Origin: Alentia gelatinosa
Lineage: Eukaryota > Annelida > Polychaeta > Phyllodocida > Polynoidae
Assembly: GCA_950022655.1 (NCBI GenBank)
Contig: OX465581.1
Coordinates: 34,009,300 to 34,073,299 of the forward strand
Length of the DNA stretch: 64,000 bases
Direction: 5' to 3'
The notes beneath the pieces were generated by a model. That model was not told where the DNA came from. It ran no database searches and was given only the letters and a program-made list of their open reading frames with translations. A program made the position numbers and the translations under genes. Shown piece after piece: positions 1 to 25,430 of the stretch. Position 1 is the first letter of the stretch; the number at the start of each line of letters is the position of its first letter.

Positions 1-790
1 CGTAACTTTAAAAAAATCTATTGCACTTAGAACCCTAATTCCAACTGTCCCATGTAGCTATATATCTGGAATCGACTGACAAATACTTTATTAAGGCCTA
101 GGAGCATGGAAGCAATTTAAGAACCGGGATTTTCTGAATTTTTCCCTTGAAAATCAGGGAAATTTGCCCGCGGACACCAGCTATTCTAAGACAAAATGTG
201 CCATAACTTTTTTTAAATCTATTGCACTTAGGACCCTAATTCCAACTGTCCCATATAGGTATATATCTGGAATCGACTGACAAATACTTTATTAAGGCCT
301 AGGGGCATGGAAACAATTTCAGAATCTGGATTTTCTGGATTTTTCCCTTGAAAATCTGGGAATTTTTACTGCCGACCCAACCCAAACTGACACAAAATGT
401 GCCGCAACTTTGAAAAAATCTATTGCACTTAGAACCCTAATTCCAACTGTCTCATGTAGGTACATACCTGGAATCGACTGACAAATACTTTATTAAGGCC
501 TAGGGGCGTGGGAATGAATTGAAAATATTTTTCTCCCAAGACTGACTGCCTGAAAATCAGGCAAATTTGCCCGCCGACACCAACTATTCTAACACAAAAT
601 GTGCCGTAACTTTAAAAAAATCTATTGCACTTAGAACCCTAATTCCAACTGCCCCATGTAGCTATATATCTGGAATCGACTGACAAATACTTCATTAAGG
701 CCTAGGGACATGGGAATGGATTGAAAATAATTTTTTCCCAAGACTGACTGCCTGAAAATCAGGGAAATTTGCCTGCCCCAACTATTCTAA
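1..790. repeat. Tandem repeat, ~201-bp unit, four copies
   Basis: Four head-to-tail units start near 1, 202, 403 and 605, each opening with a form of CGTAACTTTAAAAAAATC and containing TCTATTGCACTTAG, GGAATCGACTGACAAATAC and TTATTAAGGCCTAGG. The spacing is 201, 201 and 202 bases. Units differ by substitutions and small indels, mostly in the last third. The array probably continues left of the window. It lies 5' of the visible TMEM39 exons, so it is probably intronic. No coding capacity is seen. Confidence 0.9.
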
Positions 791-1259
791 GACCATAGAT
801 TAGGTCTTATTAATCCCTTTCACTGTTAAGTCTATTGAAAAAAAGGACTGCAAATAAACATCCAGTCAAACACTCATGATTATACAGTCAGGAAAGAATG
901 AATGTATGTATTACAAGTGAAATAAAGAAACAGCCTGGTCAATTAAAAAAAAACAAAAAAACATCAGCAGCGCCACTTCAGGCCCTGGTGGCTTAAAATG
1001 GAACTTTCGCCAACGTTTCCTAGCGGATAATACGGAAATTAGCGCTCTATCCACAAAATGCAGTCAAGCATAGCCGAGGCAAAGAGATCGTTGAACAAAC
1101 ACGGCCGCCGCCCGCGTTTCCTATCCAGAGATATAAGTCCGTGCCTAAATGAAACGCAGGGTTTCATATTGCACAGTTATCGGTATCGAGTAACGCAAAG
1201 ATTCGGCAGCATGTGTTCTCTCTACGCAGCTGATAAACAGGGTGATTTTTGTCCTGCAG

Positions 1260-1444
1260 AACACGCTGTATTACGACATCTGGTGGGTGGCTCAGCACGT
1301 GGTGCTCGTGTGGCTGTCCGCCTTCATCGTCTTCTCCATCCATTACCTGCCCGTCAAGTACGTGGACGTTATGCACTGCTGCGCGCTGCACCTCGGGAAG
1401 TGGACCAAGGTCGAGGGACGCCACGCGCATGTGCCGCACAACGC
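1260..1444 (+). CDS. TMEM39: TMEM39 exon (third last)
   Basis: Begins after TCCTGCAG and ends before GTAAGT. It encodes NTLYYDIWWVAQHVV to HAHVPHNA; 61 codons plus GC, which joins the first base of the next exon to make Ala. Confidence 0.88.
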
Positions 1445-2961
1445 GTAAGTACTTCCGGTATTGTCCGCAATGCAGTCCATGAGATAACATGACAGGTATT
1501 TATATGTCTTACACGGTAGTGATTGTATAGAACGACCTGAATATGCTATTCATGCTACAAAATGAGATGGGGAATTGTTGTTTTTTTACGGATTCCCATC
1601 GATGAGAAAGTAAGAGATTGTCCATGACGCAATGCTATTTTTTACAATTTCTGCCCCTCTCCCCCCGCCCCATGTCATGTCTTGACATACAACCCTTGTC
1701 GAGCTTGGATGGAGGCTGGATCCTGCCCCCCCCGCCCTCACCTCCTTCCCCATGACGTTATTTTTAAACGGCGCAGTGCATACCGCATGGATGTATATAT
1801 ATATATATATCTTAATTATATATGTATAGGGGAAACCTATGTCTGAGGCTACTGGGTATAGGAGAGTTTGTTGATGTTACAGTACAGTATGAAATGACCT
1901 TTAACTTGACCCCACCAGGTGGAGCGAGCTGCAGGTGTGGCCGCGCGGAGTCCTCGTCAAACACGTGCGGGGACTTTTTAAGGCGGAAGGCATTAACAAC
2001 TCAGCTGAGCCAGGCAATGGCATGCATACGCGCTTTTACGTGAGTATACGCATACCGTGTGTAACTATACATTAATTGGATAACATTGAAGTATTGATTT
2101 ATAATCATCAATGATTTCGGCACTTTCAAACAAAGAAATGCTGTGTATCAACAAGCCTCAACGCAATACTACACAAAGGTGTTGCACGATGTCCAGACAG
2201 GCACAACTCCTTGTTTCATTCATCATTTTTGTTCAAATTCTACCGGGTCCAGTTACCAGTCCAATCACATATGGTCTTCTAACAACCCATTCTCAACTGT
2301 CTTCTGAGGGTATTCATAACAGGTTTACATGGCTGGAGTAGTGAAAGTAACATTCTCGGGTGAATATGTATAGCATTTAGGCAGATAGAGTCCCAAACAG
2401 CCATACCACATGGCATGTTTATCAGAAATTAGATATGCTGTATATATATATATATATACCAAAGATCCTCTAGAGAAACAGAATAACCTTAATTTCGGAG
2501 AAAAAAAATATTAGTAGAAAACGGCATTTATGTTGCTTTACTATAACCATAGCTTCTTGATTGCAGTCTGATGTTCCATATTGCGATATGATTTGGTGTA
2601 CATTTTTCGCTCCGTGCATTTTTGGAGAAAAAAAATATTGGTTGGATTTTTTTTCGTGGTCGTGTAGCGGTAGGAAGTGAATGCAAAGCTACATTTACCT
2701 TACATTCCATATTGCGATATAAAATCAACAAATGCTTTCCTGTGTTCACAGTTCCTATTCCACAAACCGCTGCGTGTGACGCATTGGCTGCTGATGTTAA
2801 CGGGGGTGCTGGTCGCCTACCAACTCATACTACTCGTCCAGTGGTCCGAGTGGAACAGGGTCCTCTCCATCGTCTTCCTGCTCTTCTCTAACTACTACAT
2901 GCTGTTTAAGCTGATGCGCGACTACTTCGTCCTCACTAAGGTGTACAAGGATGAGAAGTAG
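1260..2961 (+). CDS. TMEM39: TMEM39 family protein (TMEM39A/B, SUSR2), C-terminal part, three exons
   Basis: Exons 1260-1444, 1919-2039 and 2752-2961 join in frame to 171 residues ending at TAG (2959-2961). The translation matches the C-terminal third of TMEM39A/B, multi-pass ER membrane proteins: WVAQHVVLVWL, YLPVKYVDVMH.CALHLGKW, then WSELQVWPRGVLVKH and RFYFLFHKPLR, and a last helix pair around VLVAYQLILLV and FLLFSNYYMLFKLMRD. In animals TMEM39A has been linked to PtdIns(4)P control and autophagy, and the worm homologue to collagen secretion; these are family facts, not visible here. Human proteins are about 490 residues, so about 320 N-terminal residues lie left of the window. Acceptors (TTTTTGTCCTGCAG, CCCCACCAG, TGTGTTCACAG) and donors (GTAAGT, GTGAGT) are good. 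A or B subtype cannot be assigned from this part. Confidence 0.9.
1919..2039 (+). CDS. TMEM39: TMEM39 exon (second last)
   Basis: One base completes the split Ala, then 40 codons, WSELQVWPRG to NAMHTRFY, before donor GTGAGT. The WSELQVWP block is among the best conserved in the family. Confidence 0.9.
2752..2961 (+). CDS. TMEM39: TMEM39 terminal coding exon
   Basis: Starts FLFHKPLR after acceptor TTCACAG and ends YKDEK-stop. It covers the final two membrane segments. The tail after LFKLMRD is shorter than in the human proteins. Confidence 0.92.
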   Translation, partial: FLFHKPLRVTHWLLMLTGVLVAYQLILLVQWSEWNRVLSIVFLLFSNYYMLFKLMRDYFVLTKVYKDEK

Positions 2962-3403
2962 CCACATGGTTATAGGCATGCAAAATGAGACTGAACCTGG
3001 CATACCTGACCCGACATACGGACAGCCGACCGCGTCGCTGCCCCACGCTTCAACACAATCCCTGGTACTGCCAACATTCAATCATAAGTGATGGATGCTA
3101 TTCCGCGATTTTCACGGCTGTAATACCATACAAATCTTATCCCGAGACGTCTTTTAACTTTTAATATATAATAAATCCAGAAGCTATATGATATATTTAC
3201 CATTTCGGAACCTCTGCTTCTTATATAGGATAAATCAACAGGTAAGATGCTGAAACTAAGGCGTTTTCTGGGCAAATTTACCTGCAAGTTTATCATAGTT
3301 TACAGAGGGTATCATTTAATGATATCAAGTAGCTTTATCTACACATAGAGTATCTAGATATATCAGGATATCGCATACCTTGGGTAATGTATTTATTGAC
3401 ATT

Positions 3404-3409
3404 AATAAA
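3404..3409 (+). terminator. Candidate poly(A) signal AATAAA for TMEM39
   Basis: First canonical AATAAA downstream of the TMEM39 stop (443 bases away), followed by a T-rich stretch. Inferred from position only. Confidence 0.45.
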
Positions 3410-4939
3410 GTTTAGCTTAATGAAAACAAATGTAATGTTGTCTATTATTTCCCATGGTATGCCCCTTGTTCTCGTAGTTGATGCTTACATTTTGGACTAG
3501 AAAATGCTGTATACTTCGTTGGACCCAATCATGGACAACACTTAGCACCCACAGTAGACCTAGTACTTCTGTGGAATCGATGTTTTGTTGTCTAATGCAA
3601 TCTTGATCAGAGCCTCCCGAGTTATATTACGTTTTGTTCTTGAAATGTAAAAGGCTATGTACACTAAATAGAGAAAAAAAAGGGAGTTCTGGCGACATGG
3701 GAGAAGAATTACTCTGACAAGTCTCACGGGAAGTGGCCAAAAAAGGCAGAGGAAGAGTACACGCTAAGCCCGGACACCCAGCTAGAGAGGGACCGCTTCC
3801 AGCAAGTTATGTAGATACCTGGCCCATCTGATTCATAGGCCCGTCGGGCTTTAGATGAAGGCTATATATTGAAAAATATATTACCCGAGATGTTTTCCCT
3901 TAATGTCCATATTGGACTTGAAATAACCTTACACTTTCATCACTCATAAACCTTCACCCACACAACCTATCATCGATGCACTCATATATCCTGATATTGT
4001 GTGTCAGTTTAATACATAGCCAATGTCCTGTACAACCAATATAAATCATGACAATGTGCTGCAGCGTGTCGTTAAACCTTTACTTTTTTGTTTTCTATAT
4101 GGAGCTCGACCTAAGCTATACGTACCTAAATGTATCTCCTTATTAAATCCCTGCAGAACAAATGTAAATCCCCAGTTTTATATTAATTAATAACTTATTT
4201 ATTTATTTACCAGAAGAACACCGACAATTCCTAGTTAAAGGTTTCCTCTAACATTAGTAAAATGCCATATATCACAACTCCATGTTTATACTGTCCACTT
4301 GTGACAACACAAAATGCTGCCATCAAGAGAAATTCGCTTAAAATTATCAAGTTTTTACTGAAGTACAATATGCATGGCCAGAGTAGTCTGTTCTGGTGGT
4401 TTCTCTGGTAGCGCCCGGACACTGACTAGTTACCGCAACATCATGGTAGACGTAGACAATCGGTGATTTTGTGGAAAGGACACCGTAAACCACGAGTGGT
4501 TGACGCGTAGTAATACACGAATAAATTAAACCCAGTAATTGCCATATTTAAGGGTATAACAATAGGTACTATTTCTTTTATCTATATCACAAAGGGACTA
4601 TTTTTCCCGTATACCATGTTTTTTTAGACCGTATACCACAGATTTGAATCCGTATACTACAGTTATGGTATCTGATAGATTTTACATAATGGGTCGTGGT
4701 TTCCTGAGTCCCTATTCACTCTAAATTGGGTCATTGTACACGATGGATAGTGTACAATGATGGATGATAAAGATATATCAATATGACCACGTAGGATATC
4801 CCTAACAACAATTTGTCACTAGTTAGCTTAATCCACAATAGCAGATATCTAGGTGCCACTTGGTCCCCGTGGCAGACTCCATCTCAGGTCGGGTATCATA
4901 ATATGAGATTTTTACACCGGTAACATAGTGAAGGTAGTG
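3410..4939. other. Intergenic stretch between TMEM39 and NDUFAF7 (convergent genes)
   Basis: No exon recognised. It must contain the NDUFAF7 3' UTR. A segment at about 4436-4770 is a diverged copy of a dispersed repeat seen again at 54895-55280. The rest is AT-rich and featureless to me. Confidence 0.6.
4436..4770. repeat. Dispersed repeat, copy 1 (partner near 54895-55280)
   Basis: Shares ordered blocks with the second locus: TAGACAAT followed by a GTTGAC..AGTAATACAC block, then CCCAGTAATTGCCATATT, GGGACTATTTTTCCC and CACAGTTATGGTATCTGA. Copies are diverged and colinear over about 300 bases. Class unknown. Confidence 0.7.
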
Positions 4940-12259
<7,320 letters not shown>

Positions 12260-12734
12260 CTGCAGATTTGGCTCTAGCACGGTGACATATATGAAACCAG
12301 CGTCTATTCCATCCCTCTTAAAATCAATGGAATAATCAAGTTGGGGGTGTGACGAGGGGGCCATTATAGTGCCGCTTCTTATGCCTGTTAACATCATGAA
12401 GAGCACATTAAACTAACGAACCTTCCAGCAGCTACTAGGAGCCGTCCATAAATGACGTCATGCAGCGGGGGGTCCGGTTTCCATGACCAAACATAACAAA
12501 GGGTTAAGGGTCATGCGGAGTATGGCGTCATGTTTAAAAAACATAAGCAGAAAGACAAGAAGAAATATAGTCAATGAAAAGTAAGGTAACAGGGATATAA
12601 ACTGTGATCATCTGTGCTGAAATCCAGACTATTAGATCCAGAGATATTTGTCTAATAGAGATAGGGCTTTGTTACTGCAGATGAAGTAAACACACATACA
12701 TTATAATGTATTGCGGTGGATAAAACATGGTGTT

Positions 12735-13450
12735 AGCCCACCCATTAACTTAGCGACCCATTAACCTGCCTGACCACTAACCCGCCCATCTGCCAATTCA
12801 CCAGCCCGCCTATCCACCAGCCTGCCCACCGATTAACCTGCCCATACCTACCAACTTGACTCACCCATCACCCTCACTATTCACTGACCTGCCCAAACCT
12901 GGCCACCCACTAACCTACCCACCTGACACCCAGTACAAACACTTGTCCCATCACCTGCACAAATCAACCTGCAAACCTACCAAACTACCTTCCCTCTCCC
13001 CAGCCGAAACACCAACCTGCCAACCCAACAACTTACCTATCTGATAATCTGCCCAGTTCCTCACCTGCTAGACAACCATCCTACCTACCTACCTGCCAAC
13101 CTGTTAAGAAATTGCCAACTGACTTCCTATCCAACAACCTGTCTACCCATCAACATATTCATCTACCATCTTACCCACCCACCATCCTACCCACCAACCT
13201 GTGGATCAATCAAACATCCTCCTACTTAGCCACTAACCTGCCCACCCATCAACCTGACAACCCATCAACCAGCACCATCAACCTACCTACCAACCCACCT
13301 CTTCACAACAACCTACCCAACCACCAGCCCACCTAAAAACCTGCCTAACAACCCACCTGCTCACCTATACACTTACCCAACGAACCCTCTACCAACCTAC
13401 TGAAATACCCACCCACCAAACAGCCTGCCCACCAACCTACCAACCAGTCA
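12735..13450. repeat. Pyrimidine-rich minisatellite (CCAACCTGCCCACC-like)
   Basis: About 700 bases of irregular 8-16-base units such as CCTACCAACCTGCC and CCACCCACC on the + strand. Thr/Pro/Asn-rich reading frames across it are products of the repeat. It lies upstream of the located part of NDUFAF7. Confidence 0.85.
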
Positions 13451-13508
13451 GTGGTCTACTTGTCAATGGCCTGCCTGTCAGTGATCTGTCTGTGAGTGGT
13501 CTACCTAT

Positions 13509-13775
13509 AAAGGCTGTATTCCACCAAACAACCACTTTTTCAACGTCAACAGACGTTCCAGCCGACCTTTCGGCCGACGTCGGTTGAAACATCTGGAAAA
13601 ATGGCGTCAAAATGCGTCGCTGCTCCACCGAAACCCCCAACAGACGCTCATGTGGTCGCCATACGAGCGTCTGGTGGGTTCAAAGTTCCAGCAGATCCTA
13701 GCCGACGCCCCTGTCGTGGAGCAGACTGGTGGACGTTGGCCGCATTTTACGTAGTAATCGAGTTCTCCGATAGTA
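13509..13775. mobile_element. Left half of the CCTGTATTCCACCAAAC element
   Basis: Nearly identical over about 260 bases to 55907-56172, the left part of a 1-kb inverted-repeat element. Here the right part is missing and the copy stops at TTCTCCGATAG, directly abutting TTAGGG-like sequence. Contains GACGTTCCAGCCGACC and CGGCCGACGTCGGTTG. GC-rich compared with its surroundings. Confidence 0.85.
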
Positions 13776-13892
13776 ACCCTAAACCTAACCATACTTTAGG
13801 GTTAGGCCACTTAGGGCTAATTCTTACCCTAACCCCATTTTATGCTTATCTTTAAGATTAGGGTTGGGTTAGGGTTAGCTTTAGGGTTAAGG
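13776..13892. repeat. Degenerate TTAGGG/CCCTAA-like patch
   Basis: Contains TAACCCTAAACCTAACC, TTTAGGGTTAGG, TTACCCTAACCCC and GGGTTGGGTTAGGGTTAG, in both orientations. Imperfect units of 6-8 bases, so either an interstitial telomere-like patch or a coincidental simple repeat. Confidence 0.7.
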
Positions 13893-14176
13893 GCTGCGCA
13901 TTGATATAAGTTGATTTATCGCGCACTGACAATATTGTAATTGTGACTTTGTAGACCCATCCTGGCAAAAAATAATGGTTAGTTTTAGGTAAATAAACTT
14001 GTATTATGGTAATTGATATGTGCTGATTCCGATTCTGGCCTTTTTCTTGCGTTAAAATCGACCATTTGGTTTGAAAACAGCAAAAGATCGTCAGGTATTG
14101 GGCCCCCAAAGTGCCATTCCTTATGTTATAGGCTAGAGGCCCCTGATCTGCAGTTTTACCGCTGTTTGTCTGTTAT

Positions 14177-14458
14177 TTTATCTCACCCTTGGAATAAATG
14201 TCCATAGGCTTAACATTGGGAATTCGTTCTCCATGCCCCTACGAGTATTGCAGTCCATTCTCCATGGTCTATATCCTGTGTGTTGTCCATTCTTTTAGTG
14301 TGTATAGGGGTGAGATAAATATAGAGAGCAACTCGTTTTGGTCAAAGAAGTCATTCTCCAGCTCGTTTGAATGCTATGTGATATTCACTTGGCTGTTGCC
14401 TCGTTCATATCACACCGCTTCAAACTCGTGGAGAACGTCGACTTTGACCAAAACTTGT
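14177..14458. mobile_element. Two-part foldback element, copy FB1
   Basis: Part 1 (14177-14319) is bounded by TTTATCTCACCC and GGGTGAGATAAA and contains CCATAGGCTTAACATTGGG. Part 2 (about 14334-14458) is a long hairpin: left arm TTTTGGTCAAAG..TTCTCC..TCGTTTGAA..GTGATAT pairs with a right arm whose complement reads TTTTGGTCAAAG..TTCTCC..GAGTTTGAA..GTGATAT. The loop is CACTTGGCTGTTGCCTCGTT. See the findings for the family. Confidence 0.8.
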
Positions 14459-14530
14459 GGGTTTCTTCTTTAGTCCTCCATGTCTGTATTGTCATGTTGT
14501 CATTGTAATCTGTATATGTGACATATATAT

Positions 14531-14765
14531 TGTAGCGGTCGGGGGGCGTCGTCTCTTGCGGGTCTGAGCGAGTTACGGGGGAGCTCCAGGGGAGTCTCCG
14601 TATTGAGGATTCTCCCGGGGGACGAGAGTCCGCGAGAGATGACATCATCCGCTCCCATATATAAACAGGAGCCGTCTGCGGCTGCAGCCAGTCATCTGCT
14701 AGGCTCTGAGCGATACACTTCAAAGGACCATAGGCCTCGAGGGGCCTTTGCTGTAGCTCATTTAC
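14531..14765 (+). mobile_element. Truncated LTR (copy 1, empty site for the MITE)
   Basis: Starts TGTAGCGGTCGGGGGGCGTC and is colinear with the LTR at 14935-15748 (TCTCTTGCGGGT, TCTCCGTATTG, GACGAGAGTC, AGGAGCCGTCTGC). It has a TATA-like TATATAAA at 14658 and stops after GCTGTAGCTCATTTAC. At the point where the other copy carries a MITE, this one reads ACCATAGG without interruption. Confidence 0.8.
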
Positions 14766-15072
14766 ATAGTAATTGGTAACTGTTTTTAAGCGTTGAGTTA
14801 AAGTAATTCATAATTGTCTAGAACATTGTTAACTTTTCAGTCTTTGGTACCATTGAGCATGTAGCCTTGCCAATGGGTTGCTCTCCCCCTGGTCTAGTCT
14901 AGGGCTGGGTTAGTTTTAAATAGTGTTAGGAGAGTGTAGTGGTTAGGGGGGCGTCATCTCTTGCGGGTTTGAGCAAGTTCCGGGGGAGTTCCGGGGGAGC
15001 TCCGAAGGAGTCTCCGTATTGTGGAGTCTCCCAGTGGACGAGAGTCTGCAAGAGATGACGTCATCCGCTCTG

Positions 15073-15080
15073 TATATAAA
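15073..15080 (+). promoter_or_regulatory. TATA box of the LTR
   Basis: TATATAAA about 140 bases after the LTR start, conserved at the matching place (14658) in the truncated copy. Followed by AGGAGCCGTCTGC, the probable R region. Confidence 0.55.
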
Positions 15081-15146
15081 CAGGAGCCGTCTGCTGCTGC
15101 AGCCAGTCGTCTGCTAGGCTCTGAGCAATACACTTCAAAGGACCAT

Positions 15147-15638
15147 TCTCCGATCCGGCCAGGAAGTAGGTGGCGCTACGAACCCCTGGGCGGCCATTTT
15201 GGAGAAGCACCTCCGCAATGCTTAACCTATGGAACCGTTCGGACGTCCATTTATGATACTTTTTCAAGTGTGAGGATGTTTTGAGTAATTCTGAAGCAAT
15301 TCCCCATAAAAAATTAGACTTCCCTGGTAATTTCAGATCAAATGATTATCTGGTAGCCCCAGTTTAGACTACAAACGCGATGTCAACAAATCGTCGAAAC
15401 AACCGATTTTCTTCGAGTTGGCTCGTTTAAATTATGTCTGAATAAGGTAAATAATCCGATTTCAACTATTATATGTTCATAAAGCACAGAAAAAGGTCGA
15501 TGGATATAGTTTTTTGCCATTTTACACTCTGACAGCGCTTTGTATTCACCAGGCAAGATGGCGGATTGATCCGTTGTCAGGCGAATTTGCATAATTTGGA
15601 GGGTATTTTGAACCGGAAGTATCCAGCCGGATCGGAGA
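15147..15638. mobile_element. MITE with TCTCCGATCCGGC inverted ends, inserted in the LTR
   Basis: 492 bases bounded by TCTCCGATCCGGC and GCCGGATCGGAGA, flanked by AT on both sides; the matching site in the other LTR copy has a single AT (ACC-AT-AGG). Contains GGAAGTAGGTGGCGCTACG near the left end. A second, inverted and diverged copy lies at 17161-17655. Confidence 0.88.
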
Positions 15639-15678
15639 ATAGGCCTCGAGCGGCCTTTGCTGTAGCTCATTTACCTTG

Positions 15679-15684
15679 AATAAA
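15679..15684 (+). terminator. LTR poly(A) signal AATAAA
   Basis: AATAAA about 64 bases before the LTR end, in the position expected for the R/U5 boundary. Confidence 0.5.
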
Positions 15685-15748
15685 GATCGTTAACGCTTGT
15701 GTAGTGGAATATTCTCGTCCTTGTCATTCTCTACACACGATCGTTACA

Positions 15749-16534
15749 ATATGTTCTGGACTATGCAAGGAAGAACGCCCACGACCAGGGCGATTGTAAC
15801 ATCTGTTCTTCTGAATTAAAAAAATAATGTAATTGGGGAAATAGCAAAAGATGACTGAACAAGAGCTGGACTTGAGAAGCAGGGATTAGTTTGGTGGGTT
15901 TGATTTAATACCCAGTTAACCATAGACCACATTAGTGCTGACGTCATTCACTAGATTCTCCCTCCACCACATGGGTTTTTGGCGACCAACAAACTAGCGG
16001 TCCCCTGCCTATCTCTATGGGAGTTCTAACCTTATTCAGAATTCTATCATATATTTAGTAAAACATAGAGGTTAAAAAAAAGAATGATTCAGAAAGAACC
16101 TTAACTTAAGACATCTCTGAAATGTATTACCACCCTTCTTGCTTTAGTGGAGCAAATCCAACCGCTATAGACCAGATTGAATATCACTATCAGTGACCAG
16201 GCCATGTGAGCAGATACGGTAGCTAGGTCACCGCACTCAGTCACTGGCTACTGAAAGTACTGTCCCGAGTAGGCCTACTGGAGTTGTGCTTGTGCCATAC
16301 TGTTTTGGCGGTACAGGTCTTTATCTAGGTGCCATACTATGTGAGGCCTCTGACTTTGATGGATACATTTGTATTCTCCATATAATAGCCATAGAACAAC
16401 TTCTCACCATTGTATTTGTACGCCCCTCGTACTAGTAATGTTGTCCTCTGACGAAGAACCTCCATGCTTTCAGTTGGGATAGCCCTATATTGCTATAAAT
16501 AGATACCGGAAGAAGGGATTCCGTTGCCTCAGTG
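15749..16534. other. Intergenic, nothing recognised
   Basis: Upstream flank of PTGR2 and possibly of NDUFAF7. No exon, clear promoter motif or TIR pair was found. Confidence 0.4.
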
Positions 16535-16664
16535 CACTCTCCCAGCAGGTTTTCGCAGGATCTCTGCTAGGAGAGTGCTATTTCGCTACTCACCTAGCAC
16601 AGATCCTGCGCCCTGCTTCCTGTCCTGTAAGTGCAAGCGCCACGAAAGATCTGCTAGAAGAGTA
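16535..16664. mobile_element. CACTCTCC short inverted element, copy 1
   Basis: Starts with a 43-base palindrome, CACTCTCCCAGCAGG to TCTCTGCTAGGAGAGTG. It continues through CTAGCACAGATCCTGCG and CACGAAAGATCTGCTAG, which match the reverse complement of the copy at 17720-17803. It lies just upstream of PTGR2 exon 1, possibly within its promoter or 5' UTR. Confidence 0.65.
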
Positions 16665-16824
16665 ATGTTTCGCCCTTCACTCTGGTACCCTGCCCTCTCT
16701 GTAAAGTGATTTGATGGAAGAGGATTCTAACCAGACAGGGAGACAGTCTAATACCCTGAAGCCTGAGTTGATTATTACAACATAATTCAGTTTATTTGCT
16801 TAGATAGCGAGTTTTATAAGCAAC

Positions 16825-23803
<6,979 letters not shown>

Positions 23804-23831
23804 ATCATGTAAATGTATAGAGAGCAATAAT

Positions 23832-23837
23832 ATTAAA
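23832..23837 (+). terminator. Possible poly(A) signal ATTAAA for PTGR2
   Basis: Non-canonical ATTAAA 29 bases after the stop. No canonical AATAAA lies close by. Weak. Confidence 0.2.
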
Positions 23838-24475
23838 AGAAATACAGGTGCAAAGTAGAATTATTATGTGAAGCCTAATGATGTCGGTCGAAGTGCAGTA
23901 TTATGCATCTAGTTACAACTTCTGGTTGAGGTGGAAATAGGTGGGTCACATAGATCCTACCACAAGGCATATATGGATCAGGGATTTTTGGAGATTGATT
24001 AAACGAAAGCTTTGTATACTTTATTATATAGTTGCCTTTAAAAGTTGGACTACACCATTCCGTGTAGGTAAATCTTATATTCATCCATGTGTAAAATGCT
24101 GGCTTGCCATCGAGACCTAGACAAAAAGTCAGGAGTTCGTTGGCGATATCTATAAGATCTAGATCAAAAATTATATTGTTGTCGGGTGCTTATTGAAGGC
24201 AGTGCTTAAAGTATTTTTATAACAAATAGCATTGATGACGATTGAGTTACAATAGGCAGCATGAGACTATATATGCGTAGATGTACGGACCAAGAGTTTG
24301 TTGCATTCATGTAAGCAATATATGCGGATGATTCGCGGTAACTGCTGTTTGCAATATTTTTATGAAAGCATGATCATCTATGGTAACAAACTATTTCAGA
24401 TTTGTATCTGTGATACTATGTTTTTTTTCTGCCATTATGCATTTTTCTGGTGCTGACATTAATGTGCTACATCTA

Positions 24476-24775
24476 TTTATCTCACCCCTGGTATTTTGTC
24501 CGAATAGACTTTACATTAGGAACTCGTACTCATCGCCCATGAACTTTTGTAAACAAAAAATACTAAATGGACAATTATGTCACAAACATTAGCCAATTTG
24601 TTAGTTATACGGGTGAGATACAATCTTAACCGCACTTGATCCATAGTCATTGAAAATTTCATTTATTTGGTCTACTATGTAATCCCACTCGGCTTTGCCT
24701 GATGAGATTACTCCATAACCCAAACTCATGGCATTTTTTAGTGGCTATGGATCTCGATGCAGTTCCTTCTTAATT
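24476..24775. mobile_element. Two-part foldback element, copy FB3
   Basis: Part 1 (24476-24622) is bounded by TTTATCTCACCCC and a GGGTGAGATA end, with GACTTTACATTAGGAACTCG inside. Part 2 (24627-24775) has arms containing CACTTGATCCATAG..CA and its complement around GGCTATGGATCTCGATGCAG, with loop CCACTCGGCTTTGCCTGATGA. Confidence 0.75.
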
Positions 24776-25430
24776 CCACACATAGCGCTTGTAATATGCA
24801 AGTCTCAGAAACCTAAGAGATATTGTTACTTCCTGTTGAACTCATTCCTAAAATACTTTGACAAATTATATGAATATCGGGAAACCTTTGTTCACTGAGT
24901 TAAACACATTGCATTTAAATGTTTAATATAGACTGAATACTATATTTTCACACTCAGTTATATATTATAATGGATTCATGGATTACATAACTGTTGAAAT
25001 GACTTGATATTTTGTATTTGCATGCAGGTACGTTGCGTCAATTTACCAAAAAAATAAAAATGTTATAAACAAGAAGAATTATTACTGATGATTACTCACA
25101 TAAAAATTCTGCCTTCTAATTTAATCCAAAGCTTATTAGCAGGTGGACATTCGGTCTTTAGGTTATGCCTTTAGGCTATTGTGGTACAACTGTCACTAGC
25201 GACCTGACCACATTTTTTGCTTTTTATAGCTCACCAAGTACGAATAGGAATATGATTTCCGTTTTGGACAAGGTTTTATAGCCATACAATATCTTTGTTT
25301 TAGTATTTTGACATGTATTTCAAAAAAATTATTTTGGGGCCCCGGGGGGAGGACTTTTGAGTCACTGACCTATTTTTATGAAGTCCTTTATGGACATATT
25401 TCTACCCCTAAAACTAGTTCAATCATGATA

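Larger units (their letters stand above)
14935..15748 (+). mobile_element. Solo LTR of an LTR retrotransposon, with a MITE inserted
   Basis: Runs from TGTAGTGG to CGTTACA (TG..CA ends, TGTA/TACA inverted). It has TATATAAA at 15073-15080 and AATAAA at 15679-15684, as expected of an LTR. Without the inserted MITE it is about 320 bases. No flanking target duplication was seen and no internal gag/pol follows, so it is a solo or rearranged LTR. Superfamily not determined. Confidence 0.75.

Noticed and set aside
1..790. CRISPR array
   Set aside because: The period is 201 bases with no short repeat/spacer structure; an ordinary satellite in an animal genome.
1058..1492. 144-codon + frame overlapping the TMEM39 exon
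   Set aside because: It is in another frame over the exon and is a shadow; the splice-bounded frame matches TMEM39.
12856..13336. Thr/Pro/Asn-rich open frames
   Set aside because: Translation of the pyrimidine-rich minisatellite; the repeat has no stop in some frames.
13601..13855. Open frame MASKCVAAPPKPPTDAHV as NDUFAF7 or another gene's first exon
   Set aside because: It lies on the + strand inside a repeat that recurs at 55.9 kb.
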